A stretch of DNA of 64,000 bases, from assembly GCA_029945945.1 (NCBI GenBank), contig JAQSDM010000013.1, positions 353,223 through 417,222 of the forward strand. Reading direction: 5' to 3'. The position numbers and the translations under genes were made by a program. Source of the DNA: Algoriphagus sp. Lineage in GTDB: Bacteria; Bacteroidota; Bacteroidia; Cytophagales; Cyclobacteriaceae. Of this stretch, positions 49,943-58,749 are shown in pieces. The notes beneath the pieces were generated by a model. It was not told the origin of the DNA and searched no databases. It saw only the letters and a program-made list of their open reading frames with translations. The stretch's first letter is position 1. Every line of letters starts with the position of its first letter.

Positions 49943-51313
49943 TTACGCTCCTCTTCCTTTGGCCTGAAGCGGAATATCCACCAAATCCTGAACCTTGATC
50001 GGCTTTCCGGTTTCGATGCTGTTTCGGGCTGCGATCCCCACTAATATGGACATCGCTCCGTCTCTTGAACCTGCAGACTGTCTCCAAGGATCGGCAACAG
50101 TCGGATCTTTGAAAAGCTTGTCTTTCAATCGGGCATCTCCGCCTCCATGTCCTCCACCGCCCTGAGGAACGACGATTATCTCTCTTTCCCCAAAATTCTT
50201 GGTCAGGTGGATTTCATCCTCTTCTTTTTCTTCCCAAGGCTGACTCTCTTTGATCCATGCTTCCAATCGGCCTTTGGTTCCGTTGAAGGCAATTCTATAT
50301 CCTTCGTAAGGCGAATAAGTGGTCAATGAATAGCTGACCTGAACATTGTTTTTGTACTTGATCTGCACCGCCATTTTATCAAAAATGTCAATGTCTTCGC
50401 GGAAGACACAGCCATCACGGTTGTATCCGTCATGCTGCTCATTATTGACATACAGATCCATGTTGCTTTGGCTTTTGGTAATATCCCAATAGAAATCACA
50501 ATCAGTCTTGTGAGCGCAGGATCTGCAATTTTTCCCTCGGAATGGTCCGTTTTTACCATAAAACTCAAGCGATCCATAGGCAAAAACTTCCTCAGGATCA
50601 GAATCAAGCCACCAGTTTAGTAAGTCAAAGTGGTGAGTGGACTTGTGAACCAAAAGTGTACCGCCATTTTTCTTGTAACCATGCCATCTTCTGAAGTAAT
50701 CGGCTCCGTGCGAGGTATTCAAATACCAGTGAAAATCAACAGAAGTAATGTCTCCTATTTCTCCGGCACGAAGTAACTCATAGAGTTTTTGACGATGCGG
50801 GGAATAGCGGTAGTTAAAGGTTACGATCAGTTTTTTGCCTGATTTGCGTTCAGCATCGAGGATTGCCTGGCATTTGAATTCATCTGTAGTCATTGGTTTT
50901 TCGGAGATCACGTTGATTCCGGACTCAAGGCCCTTGATGATAAATTCGCTATGAGTGCTATCCATTGTGGTCACGATCAGAACATCCGGCTTGGCCTCAG
51001 CGAGCATTTTGTCAAAATCCGTATAAACCGGACAATCCACCCCGATAAAGCCTTTTGCATAAGTCGCTCTTCCGATATTTTTATCACACAGTCCAACGAA
51101 CGTGATTTGCTCATCATAGACTCTTTTCACATCTCTTCCAAACATACCCGTCCCTCTCGATCCTGTTCCAACGAGTGCTATTTTCATTTTTTCTCCGGGC
51201 TTGTCCCAAAGATTAAGTGCTTCAGACACGGGGTGAACGAACATGGAACCCGCGAGGAGTGCGCCTGATTTGGCGAGAAAATCCCTACGGGATGGAATGG
51301 ATTTAGGGTTCAT
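49943..51313 (-). CDS. Tat-exported Gfo/Idh/MocA-family oxidoreductase
   Basis: The 456-residue protein has a twin-arginine signal (IPSRRDFLAKSGALLAG) and a Rossmann fold with GTGSRG near 49-54. The second motif SEKPMTTDE carries the catalytic-type Lys. An inserted loop holds CRSCAHKTDC (three cysteines), which may bind a metal. NAD(P)-dependent, probably acting on sugars or related polyols; periplasmic location is expected from the signal, with the cofactor bound before export as in glucose-fructose oxidoreductases. It is monocistronic and divergent from the UbiA gene. Confidence 0.88.
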   Translation of the reverse strand: MNPKSIPSRRDFLAKSGALLAGSMFVHPVSEALNLWDKPGEKMKIALVGTGSRGTGMFGRDVKRVYDEQITFVGLCDKNIGRATYAKGFIGVDCPVYTDFDKMLAEAKPDVLIVTTMDSTHSEFIIKGLESGINVISEKPMTTDEFKCQAILDAERKSGKKLIVTFNYRYSPHRQKLYELLRAGEIGDITSVDFHWYLNTSHGADYFRRWHGYKKNGGTLLVHKSTHHFDLLNWWLDSDPEEVFAYGSLEFYGKNGPFRGKNCRSCAHKTDCDFYWDITKSQSNMDLYVNNEQHDGYNRDGCVFREDIDIFDKMAVQIKYKNNVQVSYSLTTYSPYEGYRIAFNGTKGRLEAWIKESQPWEEKEEDEIHLTKNFGEREIIVVPQGGGGHGGGDARLKDKLFKDPTVADPWRQSAGSRDGAMSILVGIAARNSIETGKPIKVQDLVDIPLQAKGRGA

Positions 51314-51442
51314 GGTTAATGGGTTTAAGTATTTAAGAAAAGTAAGATAATGAAAACTGAAAAAAATCGCCTCTAAAATAACGAAATCGTTTTTTTAGCG
51401 GTTTATAGCGTAATTGAAAAGTCATTAAGAGCTGAATTCAAG

Positions 51443-51450
51443 TATTTTTG
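51443..51450 (+). promoter_or_regulatory. TATTTTTG box before the UbiA gene
   Basis: Exact TAnnTTTG -7 element, 20 bp before the ATG chosen at 51470, which would give a very short leader. A correctly spaced TTG -33 element is not evident. Confidence 0.45.
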
Positions 51451-51469
51451 GACAGTGGAATCATTGAGC

Positions 51470-52327
51470 ATGGACAGGACAATTTCTTTTCGCGGACTTT
51501 TCCGCATCAGCAGACCTGTCAATCTGGTCATGGTTGCTTTTGCGCAGCTGATGACTGCTAATTTTTTGGTGGAAACAACCAACCAAGGACTCCCTGTACT
51601 TCAGGATTTCAGACTTTACCTATTAGTATTATCCACCGTCCTGATCGCAGCCGCCGGCTACATGATCAATGACTATTATGACGTCAAAATCGATTATGTA
51701 AACCGCCCTCACGAGGTGGTAGTGGGAAAAGGAATCAAACGCCGAATGGTAATTTTCCTGCATTCCATCTTTAATTTCACTGGAATCGGACTTGGCTACC
51801 TGGTCTCGCCAAGAATAGGATGGATCAATTTTACAGCTGCTTTTTTGCTTTGGCTTTACAGCAATCGATTGAAGCGGGAGCCTTTTATCGGGAATTTGAC
51901 CGTGGCTTTTCTCACGGCAACAGCCATCTTTCTGGTTGGATTTTACTACCAAAAATCGGAGTTACTGGTCCTGACTTATGCCATTTTCGCTTTTTTCTTA
52001 AATCTCATCCGCGAAATCATAAAAGACATCGAGGATAGGCCCGGTGATCGTAAACACGGTTGCCGAACTTTGCCAATTGTGATTGGCTTCCGCAAAACCA
52101 AGAATGTCATTTTCCTGATTGCAATTTGCTTTGTATGTGCGATCTTGATTGTGACTTTCAAGATCAACAATCCAATCCTTTACTATTATTTTGGAGCCTT
52201 AGGCTTCGTTTTTTTGTGGTTTATGTATCTGATTTATCAGGCTGATCGAAAGAAACATTTCACACAACTCAGTACCCTTGCCAAGTTGATCATGCTGATT
52301 GGCACCATGAGCATGGCTTTTTTATAA
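51470..52327 (+). CDS. UbiA-family prenyltransferase
   Basis: The 285-residue protein starts at ATG 51470 (an in-frame GTG at 51455 would overlap the promoter box). It has about eight transmembrane helices and both UbiA aspartate-rich motifs: NDYYDVKID (67-75) and IKDIEDRPGDRKHG (about 190). The pattern resembles geranylgeranylglycerol-phosphate geranylgeranyltransferase-like proteins annotated in many Bacteroidota, so the substrate may be a lipid or a quinone precursor; it is not an obvious MenA or UbiA. Single gene. Confidence 0.87.
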   Translation: MDRTISFRGLFRISRPVNLVMVAFAQLMTANFLVETTNQGLPVLQDFRLYLLVLSTVLIAAAGYMINDYYDVKIDYVNRPHEVVVGKGIKRRMVIFLHSIFNFTGIGLGYLVSPRIGWINFTAAFLLWLYSNRLKREPFIGNLTVAFLTATAIFLVGFYYQKSELLVLTYAIFAFFLNLIREIIKDIEDRPGDRKHGCRTLPIVIGFRKTKNVIFLIAICFVCAILIVTFKINNPILYYYFGALGFVFLWFMYLIYQADRKKHFTQLSTLAKLIMLIGTMSMAFL

Positions 52328-52356
52328 TTGAAATTGAAAAGGAAATTGATTAAAAA

Positions 52357-52496
52357 ATACGAGAGTCGAAATACGAGGTACGAGGCCTTCTTGAAGCTTA
52401 ATCAATGATAGTTTTCTTACTCAAAGTTTTGATTTTTTAGAAATCAAATTCCGAATCATGAAACCTCGTATTTCGTAATTCCCATTTCGTATTTCC
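52357..52496. repeat. Inverted word repeats (CGAAATACGAGG / CCTCGTATTTCG)
   Basis: A left block (52357-52385) repeats ATACGAG/GTACGAG three times and a right block (52464-52496) repeats TCGTATTTC-like words. CGAAATACGAGG at 52367-52378 is the exact reverse complement of CCTCGTATTTCG at 52464-52475, so the 140-bp gap could form a large stem-loop. It fills most of the region between the UbiA gene and proB. Function unknown. Confidence 0.65.
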
Positions 52497-52562
52497 AAAA
52501 ATCCCTTCGGAATATTAGAGATTTGCTATCCAAAACTCTAATTTCATGCAAATTTTCCAACC

Positions 52563-53645
52563 ATGCTCGACAGCAAACTACTTGTTATCAAAGTCGGATC
52601 CAATGTTCTCACCCAGGACAATGGATTCCCGGATTTGCTGCGAATGGAGAAACTTGCAGCCCAGATCCATGAGTTAACGTCCAAAGGAAAAAAGGTTGTA
52701 CTGGTGAGTTCGGGAGCGGTGGCATTCGGCAGAAAAAGTATTCCCCTTCCCGAAAAGCTAAACCCTGTCATCAAAAAACAAATCTGGGCTTCAACAGGAC
52801 AAATTCGCCTGATCAATCAGTACCGGGAACTGTTTCAAAATCACAATCAGGACGTCGCTCAAATTCTTGTAACCAAGGAAGATTTCCGCGATCGGAAGCA
52901 TTTCCTGAACATGAAGAATTGCATTCAGGCGTTACTTCAGCAAGGGATTTTACCCATCATCAATGAAAATGATACGGTCACGATCACCGAACTGATGTTT
53001 ACCGATAACGATGAACTGGCAAGTCTGACTGCTGCGATGATCAATGCGGACACGATGGTTTTACTTACAAACGTGGACGGAATTTTCACCGGAAACCCAT
53101 CCGAACCCGGATCGAAACTCATCGAAAAAGTAGCCTCATCGATGCCTGAGGTCTCATCTTATATTTCCGCTTCAAAATCTGCTTTTGGCAGAGGCGGTAT
53201 GCTGACCAAATACGCCATGGCCAAAAAATCTGCAGAATTGGGGATTCAGGTCATTATTGCGAATGGAAAACGAGATAATGTTTTGGGGGAATTTGCAGAC
53301 AAGACACTTCGGTGCACTTGGTTTGAACCTCAGAAGGCAAAGCATAGCACCAAAAAATGGCTAGCTCATGGAGAGCAATATTACAAAGGCGAGGTCACCA
53401 TCAATGAGGGCGCCCGGGCCTCGTTGTATTCAGAAGTGATTCGCAGCCTTTTACCTGTTGGAATTATCGCCGTTGAAGGTGATTTTTCCAAGGGAGATAT
53501 TCTTCTAATCAAAGACGAAAAAGGACAGAAAATCGGTTTGGGCCGTGCAGAATATGCTTCCAAACTTGCATCCGACCGGATCGGCCAAAAGAATCAAAAG
53601 CCTCTAATCCACTACGATTACCTCTATATTTTTGATCATGAATGA
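52563..53645 (+). CDS. proB: Glutamate 5-kinase
   Basis: The 360-residue cytoplasmic enzyme has an amino-acid-kinase domain (about 1-250: VIKVGSNVLTQ, VVLVSSGAVAFG, INENDTVT, FTDNDELASLTA, LLTNVDGIFTG) and a C-terminal PUA domain (about 275-355). It phosphorylates glutamate as the first step of proline synthesis and is the target of feedback inhibition by proline. The stop codon overlaps the proA start by 8 bp, so the two are translationally coupled. Confidence 0.96.
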   Translation: MLDSKLLVIKVGSNVLTQDNGFPDLLRMEKLAAQIHELTSKGKKVVLVSSGAVAFGRKSIPLPEKLNPVIKKQIWASTGQIRLINQYRELFQNHNQDVAQILVTKEDFRDRKHFLNMKNCIQALLQQGILPIINENDTVTITELMFTDNDELASLTAAMINADTMVLLTNVDGIFTGNPSEPGSKLIEKVASSMPEVSSYISASKSAFGRGGMLTKYAMAKKSAELGIQVIIANGKRDNVLGEFADKTLRCTWFEPQKAKHSTKKWLAHGEQYYKGEVTINEGARASLYSEVIRSLLPVGIIAVEGDFSKGDILLIKDEKGQKIGLGRAEYASKLASDRIGQKNQKPLIHYDYLYIFDHE

Positions 53646-54879
53646 GTATAGCCACATCTTCGAAGAAGTAAAGAAAAGCTCCCGAAAGCTGACCGGAATT
53701 TCTGACGAAAAAGTCAATCAGATCCTGGAAGACTTGATTGAATTGGCTATCCAGGAAATTCCCGCTTTGCTGGAAGCCAACCAAAAGGATCTGGAAAGAA
53801 TGGATACTACCGATCCTATGTTTGACCGACTCATGCTTACTGAGGAGCGGATCGAAGGAATAGCAAAGGAAATTTTACAGGTAAGCTCTCTTCCAAGTCC
53901 ACTCCATCACAAGCTGGAAGAGAAAATCCTTCCAAACGGACTTTATCTGGAGAAAGTAACCGTCCCCCTTGGAGTCATCGGAATCATCTATGAGGCAAGG
54001 CCCAATGTGACATTTGATGTATTTTGCCTGGCATTGAAGTCAGCAAATGGCTTGGTGCTGAAAGGTGGATCAGACGCGGATTTTTCCAATCAGGCGATCA
54101 TGAAGCTGATACACCAGGTGCTGGAAAAGCATGGGATCCCAGCCACCGCTTTCCAACTTCTTCCTGCTGACCGGGCCGCGACCAAGGCTTTGCTTGAGGC
54201 AGTTGGGTACGTGGACGTGATCATCCCGCGCGGAAGTCAGGGCTTGATTAATTTTGTAAGAGAAAATGCAAAAGTGCCTGTGATCGAAACAGGAGCAGGA
54301 ATCGTGCATACCTATCTTGATGAATCCGGAGATCTTGAAAAAGCGAAAGCAATCATTTTCAACTCAAAAACCCGCAGACCGAGTGTCTGCAATTCCTTGG
54401 ATTGTCTGATCATTCACGATTCGAGATTGAGTGAATTAGATGAATTGGTAAAGCCACTCCTGGATTTTGGAGTTACTATTTTTGCGGATGAAAGAGCTTT
54501 TGCAAGCCTGAAGTCAAACCCGCTGGTTCAAAAAGCGGACGCAACTCATTTTGGAACAGAATTTCTGAGCCTGAAAATGGCAATCAAAACCGTAGAGAAT
54601 CTGGATGAAGCGCTGGATCATATTGCAACCCATTCTTCAAGGCATTCAGAAGCGATTATTTCCGAAAACCAGGAAGCAATCGAACGGTTCTTGCTGGAAG
54701 TCGATGCAGCGGCGGTTTATGCAAATGCCTCTACGGCTTTTACCGACGGAAATCAATTTGGACTTGGAGCGGAGATAGGAATCAGCACCCAGAAACTCCA
54801 TGCCCGCGGACCGATGGCGCTGAAGGAGCTTTGCAGCTATAAATGGATTGTAAGAGGAAACGGTCAAATCAGGAATTAA
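53638..54879 (+). CDS. proA: Glutamate-5-semialdehyde dehydrogenase (gamma-glutamyl phosphate reductase)
   Basis: The 413-residue protein starts at ATG 53638 inside the last codons of proB; an in-frame TTG six bases earlier is unlikely. It has the ProA-type aldehyde-dehydrogenase fold: VPLGVIGIIYEARPNVT, LKGGSDADFSN, VIIPRGSQGLINFV, the catalytic cysteine in RRPSVCNSLDCL, and the C-terminal QFGLGAEIGISTQKLHARGPM. It reduces gamma-glutamyl phosphate with NADPH to glutamate semialdehyde, which cyclises toward proline. proC is not in the window. Confidence 0.96.
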   Translation: MNEYSHIFEEVKKSSRKLTGISDEKVNQILEDLIELAIQEIPALLEANQKDLERMDTTDPMFDRLMLTEERIEGIAKEILQVSSLPSPLHHKLEEKILPNGLYLEKVTVPLGVIGIIYEARPNVTFDVFCLALKSANGLVLKGGSDADFSNQAIMKLIHQVLEKHGIPATAFQLLPADRAATKALLEAVGYVDVIIPRGSQGLINFVRENAKVPVIETGAGIVHTYLDESGDLEKAKAIIFNSKTRRPSVCNSLDCLIIHDSRLSELDELVKPLLDFGVTIFADERAFASLKSNPLVQKADATHFGTEFLSLKMAIKTVENLDEALDHIATHSSRHSEAIISENQEAIERFLLEVDAAAVYANASTAFTDGNQFGLGAEIGISTQKLHARGPMALKELCSYKWIVRGNGQIRN

Positions 54880-54891
54880 GCGATTCAATCC

Positions 54892-55641
54892 CTATTTCCG
54901 GACTATTCCTTCGAGTTCTTCCGGAGTAAACTCCAACTCGGTGTACCCGATCACATACGGTCCAATCTCATAGGGAATGTAAATCAGCCAAAATTTCCCA
55001 TCCTTATAGCCCATTGCTCCGGGCAAGAAAAAGCCTGTTTCTGGAAGGAAAAACCCCTGCTCCTCCAGACTTTTCCCTTCCGGAATTTCATGGAATTTCC
55101 GGAAAGCAATTTCTGCTTTTTGAAGCAGCTTCACTGAATCCAAAACCACGCGACCTGAACTGAGATATTCACCAGTGATCTTATCAAAATTCATAAAATA
55201 CTGGCTTGAATTAGGATGAGCTCCGCCACTGTTATTGAATTCAGAAAAGAAAATACTCAAGAGGCTGTCGGACTCATAGCTCACTTTAGCGCTCACCTCA
55301 ATAGACCATCCTCCCGGAGAATCCGGAAATTTATTTACAAAATCCTCATATGAATTGAGGTATAATTGGGCTTGGCCTTCAAAAGTCGGTGCTACCGAAT
55401 CCGAATAGAAATAAACCAGCAATTGCTTATTAATTGCCTCATTAATTCTGTCAGCAATATCGCTTCCCTTTGCAAGTGGCCAGGTGAAGGAAACCGAAGC
55501 ACAGGATTTTCCTATGCAGGTATTTTTGACAAATTCCTGAGTTGAAAAAGTCAATACAGTCTCCTCCTCCACTACCGGAACCGATTTGGGTTCGGAGCAG
55601 GAAAAAAATACCAAAACCGCCACTATAAAATTCATTCTCAT
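54892..55641 (-). CDS. DUF3298/DUF4163 (RsiV-like) lipoprotein
   Basis: The 249-residue protein has a lipobox (VFFSCS) and the DUF4163/DUF3298 pair (about 60-245): CASVSFTWPLAKGSDIADRINEAI, EVSAKVSYESDSLLSIFFSEFNNSGGAHPNSS, and IPYEIGPYVIGYTELEFT. The GGAHPN motif with C-terminal GPYxxG is diagnostic for the family that includes the B. subtilis RsiV lysozyme sensor. Without a sigma-factor partner here, function is unknown. It overlaps meaB by 4 bp, so the two genes are co-translated. Confidence 0.85.
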   Translation of the reverse strand: MRMNFIVAVLVFFSCSEPKSVPVVEEETVLTFSTQEFVKNTCIGKSCASVSFTWPLAKGSDIADRINEAINKQLLVYFYSDSVAPTFEGQAQLYLNSYEDFVNKFPDSPGGWSIEVSAKVSYESDSLLSIFFSEFNNSGGAHPNSSQYFMNFDKITGEYLSSGRVVLDSVKLLQKAEIAFRKFHEIPEGKSLEEQGFFLPETGFFLPGAMGYKDGKFWLIYIPYEIGPYVIGYTELEFTPEELEGIVRK

Positions 55642-56642
55642 GGTTTTTCGAATTTCAGGTTGCTCAAGAAAACGCGGGTCAATTCCCTGGCAAAAGTCAA
55701 AGGATTCAATTCCCCGCTTCTCACTTTTTCCTTTTCGGAGGAAAGCATTTTCTGTACCGTCGGGTGATCGTGGAAAGCTTTCCCCAAGATAAAATCCACA
55801 TGCTCGTCAAGCCATTTAATTCGCTGATTTGCCCTATTCTGATCCCAAAATCCATTTAATTTCATCTTCTTCTCATATTCCAAAATAGTCTTCCAAACTT
55901 CCGGAAGTCCTTCGCCTGTTATCGATGACCCGGCCAAAACGGGCGTTGACCAACCATTTTTACTCAACGGAAAAAGATCAAGCGCATTTTGGTAATTGGA
56001 TTTCGCTTTTTTGGCTTCTGCCAGATTATCGCCATCGGCCTTGTTAATCAAGACTCCATCAGCCATTTCCATAATTCCTTTTTTGATCCCCTGAAGTTCG
56101 TCACCGGCACCGGCAAGCATCAGCAAAAGGAAAAAATCCACCATTCCTTTTACAGCAGTTTCGGATTGCCCCACTCCCACCGTTTCCACGAGAATCACAT
56201 CAAATCCGGCAGCTTCGCAAAGCAACATCGCTTCCCGGGTTTTGGCAGTCACCCCACCCAAAGTTAACCCTGCAGGACTTGGGCGAATAAAAGCTCGCTT
56301 GTCAGTTGAAAGCTTTTCCATCCGGGTCTTATCTCCAAGAATACTTCCCTTAGTCATTTGGCTGGAAGGATCCACTGCCAGTACGGCAACCTTTTTTCCC
56401 TGATCAAGAAGCAACTTTCCGAAGGTCTCAATAAACGTACTTTTCCCAACTCCGGGCACACCGGTAATCCCGATTCTCAATGAATTTCCGGTTTTAGAAA
56501 GAAGCGATTGCACCAAATCAGACGCAAGTTGGACGTCGCTGTCAAGCGTGCTTTCAATCAACGTAATCGCCTGTCCGAGAACGACTCTGTTTCCTGCTAA
56601 AACGCCTTCCTGATATTCCGACAGGCTTAATCTCTTGCTCAT
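55638..56642 (-). CDS. meaB: MeaB/ArgK-type G3E GTPase
   Basis: The 334-residue protein has a P-loop GVPGVGKST (61-69), VLAVDPSSQMTKGSILGDKTRM (switch region), ETVGVGQSE (metal-binding), and NKADGD (base recognition). MeaB proteins chaperone adenosylcobalamin-dependent methylmalonyl-CoA mutase, protecting it and gating cofactor loading. The mutase subunits are not in the window. It is overlapped by 4 bp at both ends: the upstream 56639 frame and the downstream RsiV-like gene, forming a compact minus-strand operon. Confidence 0.92.
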   Translation of the reverse strand: MSKRLSLSEYQEGVLAGNRVVLGQAITLIESTLDSDVQLASDLVQSLLSKTGNSLRIGITGVPGVGKSTFIETFGKLLLDQGKKVAVLAVDPSSQMTKGSILGDKTRMEKLSTDKRAFIRPSPAGLTLGGVTAKTREAMLLCEAAGFDVILVETVGVGQSETAVKGMVDFFLLLMLAGAGDELQGIKKGIMEMADGVLINKADGDNLAEAKKAKSNYQNALDLFPLSKNGWSTPVLAGSSITGEGLPEVWKTILEYEKKMKLNGFWDQNRANQRIKWLDEHVDFILGKAFHDHPTVQKMLSSEKEKVRSGELNPLTFARELTRVFLSNLKFEKP

Positions 56643-57124
56643 TTTGAATTTCCTTTCGTAAATCTCACCTCACCCATGGGAGTCTTTTCATAGGTGGCGA
56701 GGACAGATCCTTCCAGTTCAGTTGGAAAATAGGGTTCCTTTGGAGAAAGCTCAATTTCCTGATCGATCTCCTCTGAGAAGAAAAAAACAATCGTCTTTCC
56801 ATACTTGGTATGAGGTTGTGCATCACCAAACTCCCGCATCCATTTTTCGTCAGCGTCCAGAGCTTTCACTGCAAAAATCCTTACCACCGGTCCGGTATTA
56901 TTTTCATTCCGATATTTTCCCAGCTCTTTGTATTTCCCCTCAAACCGCTCCATTCCTGGCTGGGTGAATGATTCTTTCCCAATGAAAAATATCAATGCGA
57001 GGACGACTGCGCCAATAATCCAGAAAATGATTCGAGAGCTTTTCAAAAACAATGAGGGGTTACGAGGTTTAGCCCTTAATTTAGCCGAAAATATCGAGAA
57101 TGGGTTTCGAGTACTTAAAAGCAC
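56639..57124 (-). CDS. Membrane-anchored protein of unknown function
   Basis: The open frame runs 161 codons from a GTG at 57124, which lies inside the divergent hemJ gene (start 57100). TTG codons at 57052 and 57046 (before KSSRIIFWIIGAVVLALIFFIG) would give proteins of about 135-137 residues outside hemJ, so the start is uncertain. After one transmembrane helix comes a soluble domain with NNTGPVVRIFAVKALDADEKW, HTKYGKTIVFFFSE and ELEGSVLATYEKTPMGEVRF. I do not recognise it. It overlaps meaB by 4 bp and is probably a real gene of that operon. Confidence 0.65.
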   Translation of the reverse strand: MLLSTRNPFSIFSAKLRAKPRNPSLFLKSSRIIFWIIGAVVLALIFFIGKESFTQPGMERFEGKYKELGKYRNENNTGPVVRIFAVKALDADEKWMREFGDAQPHTKYGKTIVFFFSEEIDQEIELSPKEPYFPTELEGSVLATYEKTPMGEVRFTKGNSK

Positions 57125-57636
57125 TTCACATCATTTTTATAGTCACCTGGTTTGCAGGGCTATTTTATATTGTTCGTCTCTTCATTTACCAAACTGAAGC
57201 GATGGCACGACCCGAAAATGAACGTGCAATTCTTAAACCTCAATTGGATCTGATGGCTTCCAGACTTTGGTACATCATTACCTGGCCTTCTGCTGTCCTC
57301 ACGCTGATTTTTGGCTTTTGGGTGTTGGTTTACAGATGGGGCTATTTGGAAATGGGCTTCATGCAGGCCAAGCTGGGTTTTGTGGCATTGCTTTACATTT
57401 ACCATGGATTCTGTCATGTTCTTTTCAAAGAATTGCAAGCCGGCCGAACCAGATGGACATCCTCACAGTTAAGATTGTGGAACGAAGTAGCAACCATGCT
57501 ATTATTTGCAATCGTTTTCCTCATTGTACTCAAAAGTGCTTTGAGCATGGCATATGGAATGCTTGGACTTGTCGGGTTGGGCATAACACTCATGATCGCT
57601 ACTAAGCTTTACAAAAAATACAGGACCAAATCCTAA
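57100..57636 (+). CDS. hemJ: HemJ-like protoporphyrinogen oxidase
   Basis: The 178-residue protein has four to five transmembrane helices, the start MGFEYLKALHIIFIVTWFAG with the conserved His10, an RLFIYQTEA segment, KLGFVALLYIYHGFCH with conserved Lys and His, and LRLWNEVATMLLFAIVFLIVLK. These are the HemJ signatures; HemJ oxidises protoporphyrinogen IX to protoporphyrin IX in heme synthesis, electrons going to quinone. It is first in a plus-strand unit with SCO and cytochrome c genes, which makes sense as a heme/respiration group. Confidence 0.87.
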   Translation: MGFEYLKALHIIFIVTWFAGLFYIVRLFIYQTEAMARPENERAILKPQLDLMASRLWYIITWPSAVLTLIFGFWVLVYRWGYLEMGFMQAKLGFVALLYIYHGFCHVLFKELQAGRTRWTSSQLRLWNEVATMLLFAIVFLIVLKSALSMAYGMLGLVGLGITLMIATKLYKKYRTKS

Positions 57637-57643
57637 TCACCCC

Positions 57644-58303
57644 ATGAATTCAAAATTGTCTTTTCTCCTTCTTGGATTGCTTTCAATCTCATTTTGGCAA
57701 TGTAAATCAGGTTCTGAAGGAAGTGTGGAATCAAGTGAATTACCCTATCTGGGAAACTGGTATGTAGATTCGACAATTGTAGATGGGAAAGTGACCTATG
57801 ACACCGTTTACCATGAGATTGCAGAATTTTCCTTCATCAACCAGGTGGGTGACACAATTTCCAAGTCGGATGTGACAGGTAAAGTCTACGTGGCTGATTT
57901 CTTCTTCACGACTTGCCCTACGATTTGCCCCATCATGAAAAAGGAAATGCTGCGCGTCTACGAGCAATATGAGGGGAATCCAGATTTTGTGATTTTAAGT
58001 CATTCGATTGACCCAACTCACGATACTCAAGCGGTATTGAAAGATTATGCTGAAAAGCTGGGTGTACCTGATGCCAAAACATGGAATTTCCTGACAGGAG
58101 ATCAGGAAAAAATCTTCGAAATAGGCCAAACCAGCTATCTGACAACAGCAATGGCTGACCAAAATGAAGCTGGCGGATTTCTACACAGCGGGGCTTTTGT
58201 GCTGATAGATCAAACCGGAAAAATACGAGGCGTCTACGATGGCACTAAATCAGATCAAGTGGATCGACTGCTTCAGGACATTCCAAAGCTCTTGGGCAAA
58301 TGA
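57644..58303 (+). CDS. SCO family copper chaperone lipoprotein
   Basis: The 219-residue protein has a lipobox (SFWQC, lipid Cys20) and a thioredoxin-like fold with C91-x3-C95 in FTTCPTICPIMKKE and the third copper ligand H181 in FLHSGAFVLID. All SCO/PrrC copper-binding residues are present. SCO proteins deliver copper to, or reduce, the CuA site of cytochrome c oxidase. It overlaps the following cytochrome gene by 4 bp and is 7 bp after hemJ. Confidence 0.92.
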   Translation: MNSKLSFLLLGLLSISFWQCKSGSEGSVESSELPYLGNWYVDSTIVDGKVTYDTVYHEIAEFSFINQVGDTISKSDVTGKVYVADFFFTTCPTICPIMKKEMLRVYEQYEGNPDFVILSHSIDPTHDTQAVLKDYAEKLGVPDAKTWNFLTGDQEKIFEIGQTSYLTTAMADQNEAGGFLHSGAFVLIDQTGKIRGVYDGTKSDQVDRLLQDIPKLLGK

Positions 58304-58749
58304 GATTTTTTTTGATTTTGCTAGTGATGGCAGGATTGATTTCCTGCTCTCCAAAATCCACCGATAAGGAAGCTACACTCGCTTCAATTTCTGATCCTGA
58401 AATCATGAAATATGCGATCGCCGGGAAAACGCTCTACGAAAACAATTGTGCAAACTGCCATCAAAGCAATGGAACAGGCCTTGGTAAGCTGATTCCTCCT
58501 CTTCGTGACGCCGATTATTTCAAGGCAAGTGTTCATCGGACGATTTGGATCATCCGACATGGACAGGAAGGAGAAATCACTGTAAACGGGCAGATTTACA
58601 ACCAGGCAATGCCTCCAAATCCACAGCTTAAGCCACTCGATATCGCTCAGATTACGACTTATCTCTACAATATTTGGGGAAATTCCGAAGGAATAATCAG
58701 TTCCTCTGACGTTGAAAAATATTTACAAACTGCTCCTGATTCAGATTAA
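58300..58749 (+). CDS. Monoheme cytochrome c lipoprotein
   Basis: The 149-residue protein has a lipobox (GLISC, lipid Cys16), a heme-binding CANCH (50-54) and a possible axial methionine at 104 in NQAMPPNP. It is a small class I cytochrome that would carry electrons on the periplasmic face. Co-translated with the SCO gene. Its stop codon overlaps the stop of the convergent 58746-59168 gene in the palindrome TTAA. Confidence 0.9.
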   Translation: MRFFLILLVMAGLISCSPKSTDKEATLASISDPEIMKYAIAGKTLYENNCANCHQSNGTGLGKLIPPLRDADYFKASVHRTIWIIRHGQEGEITVNGQIYNQAMPPNPQLKPLDIAQITTYLYNIWGNSEGIISSSDVEKYLQTAPDSD

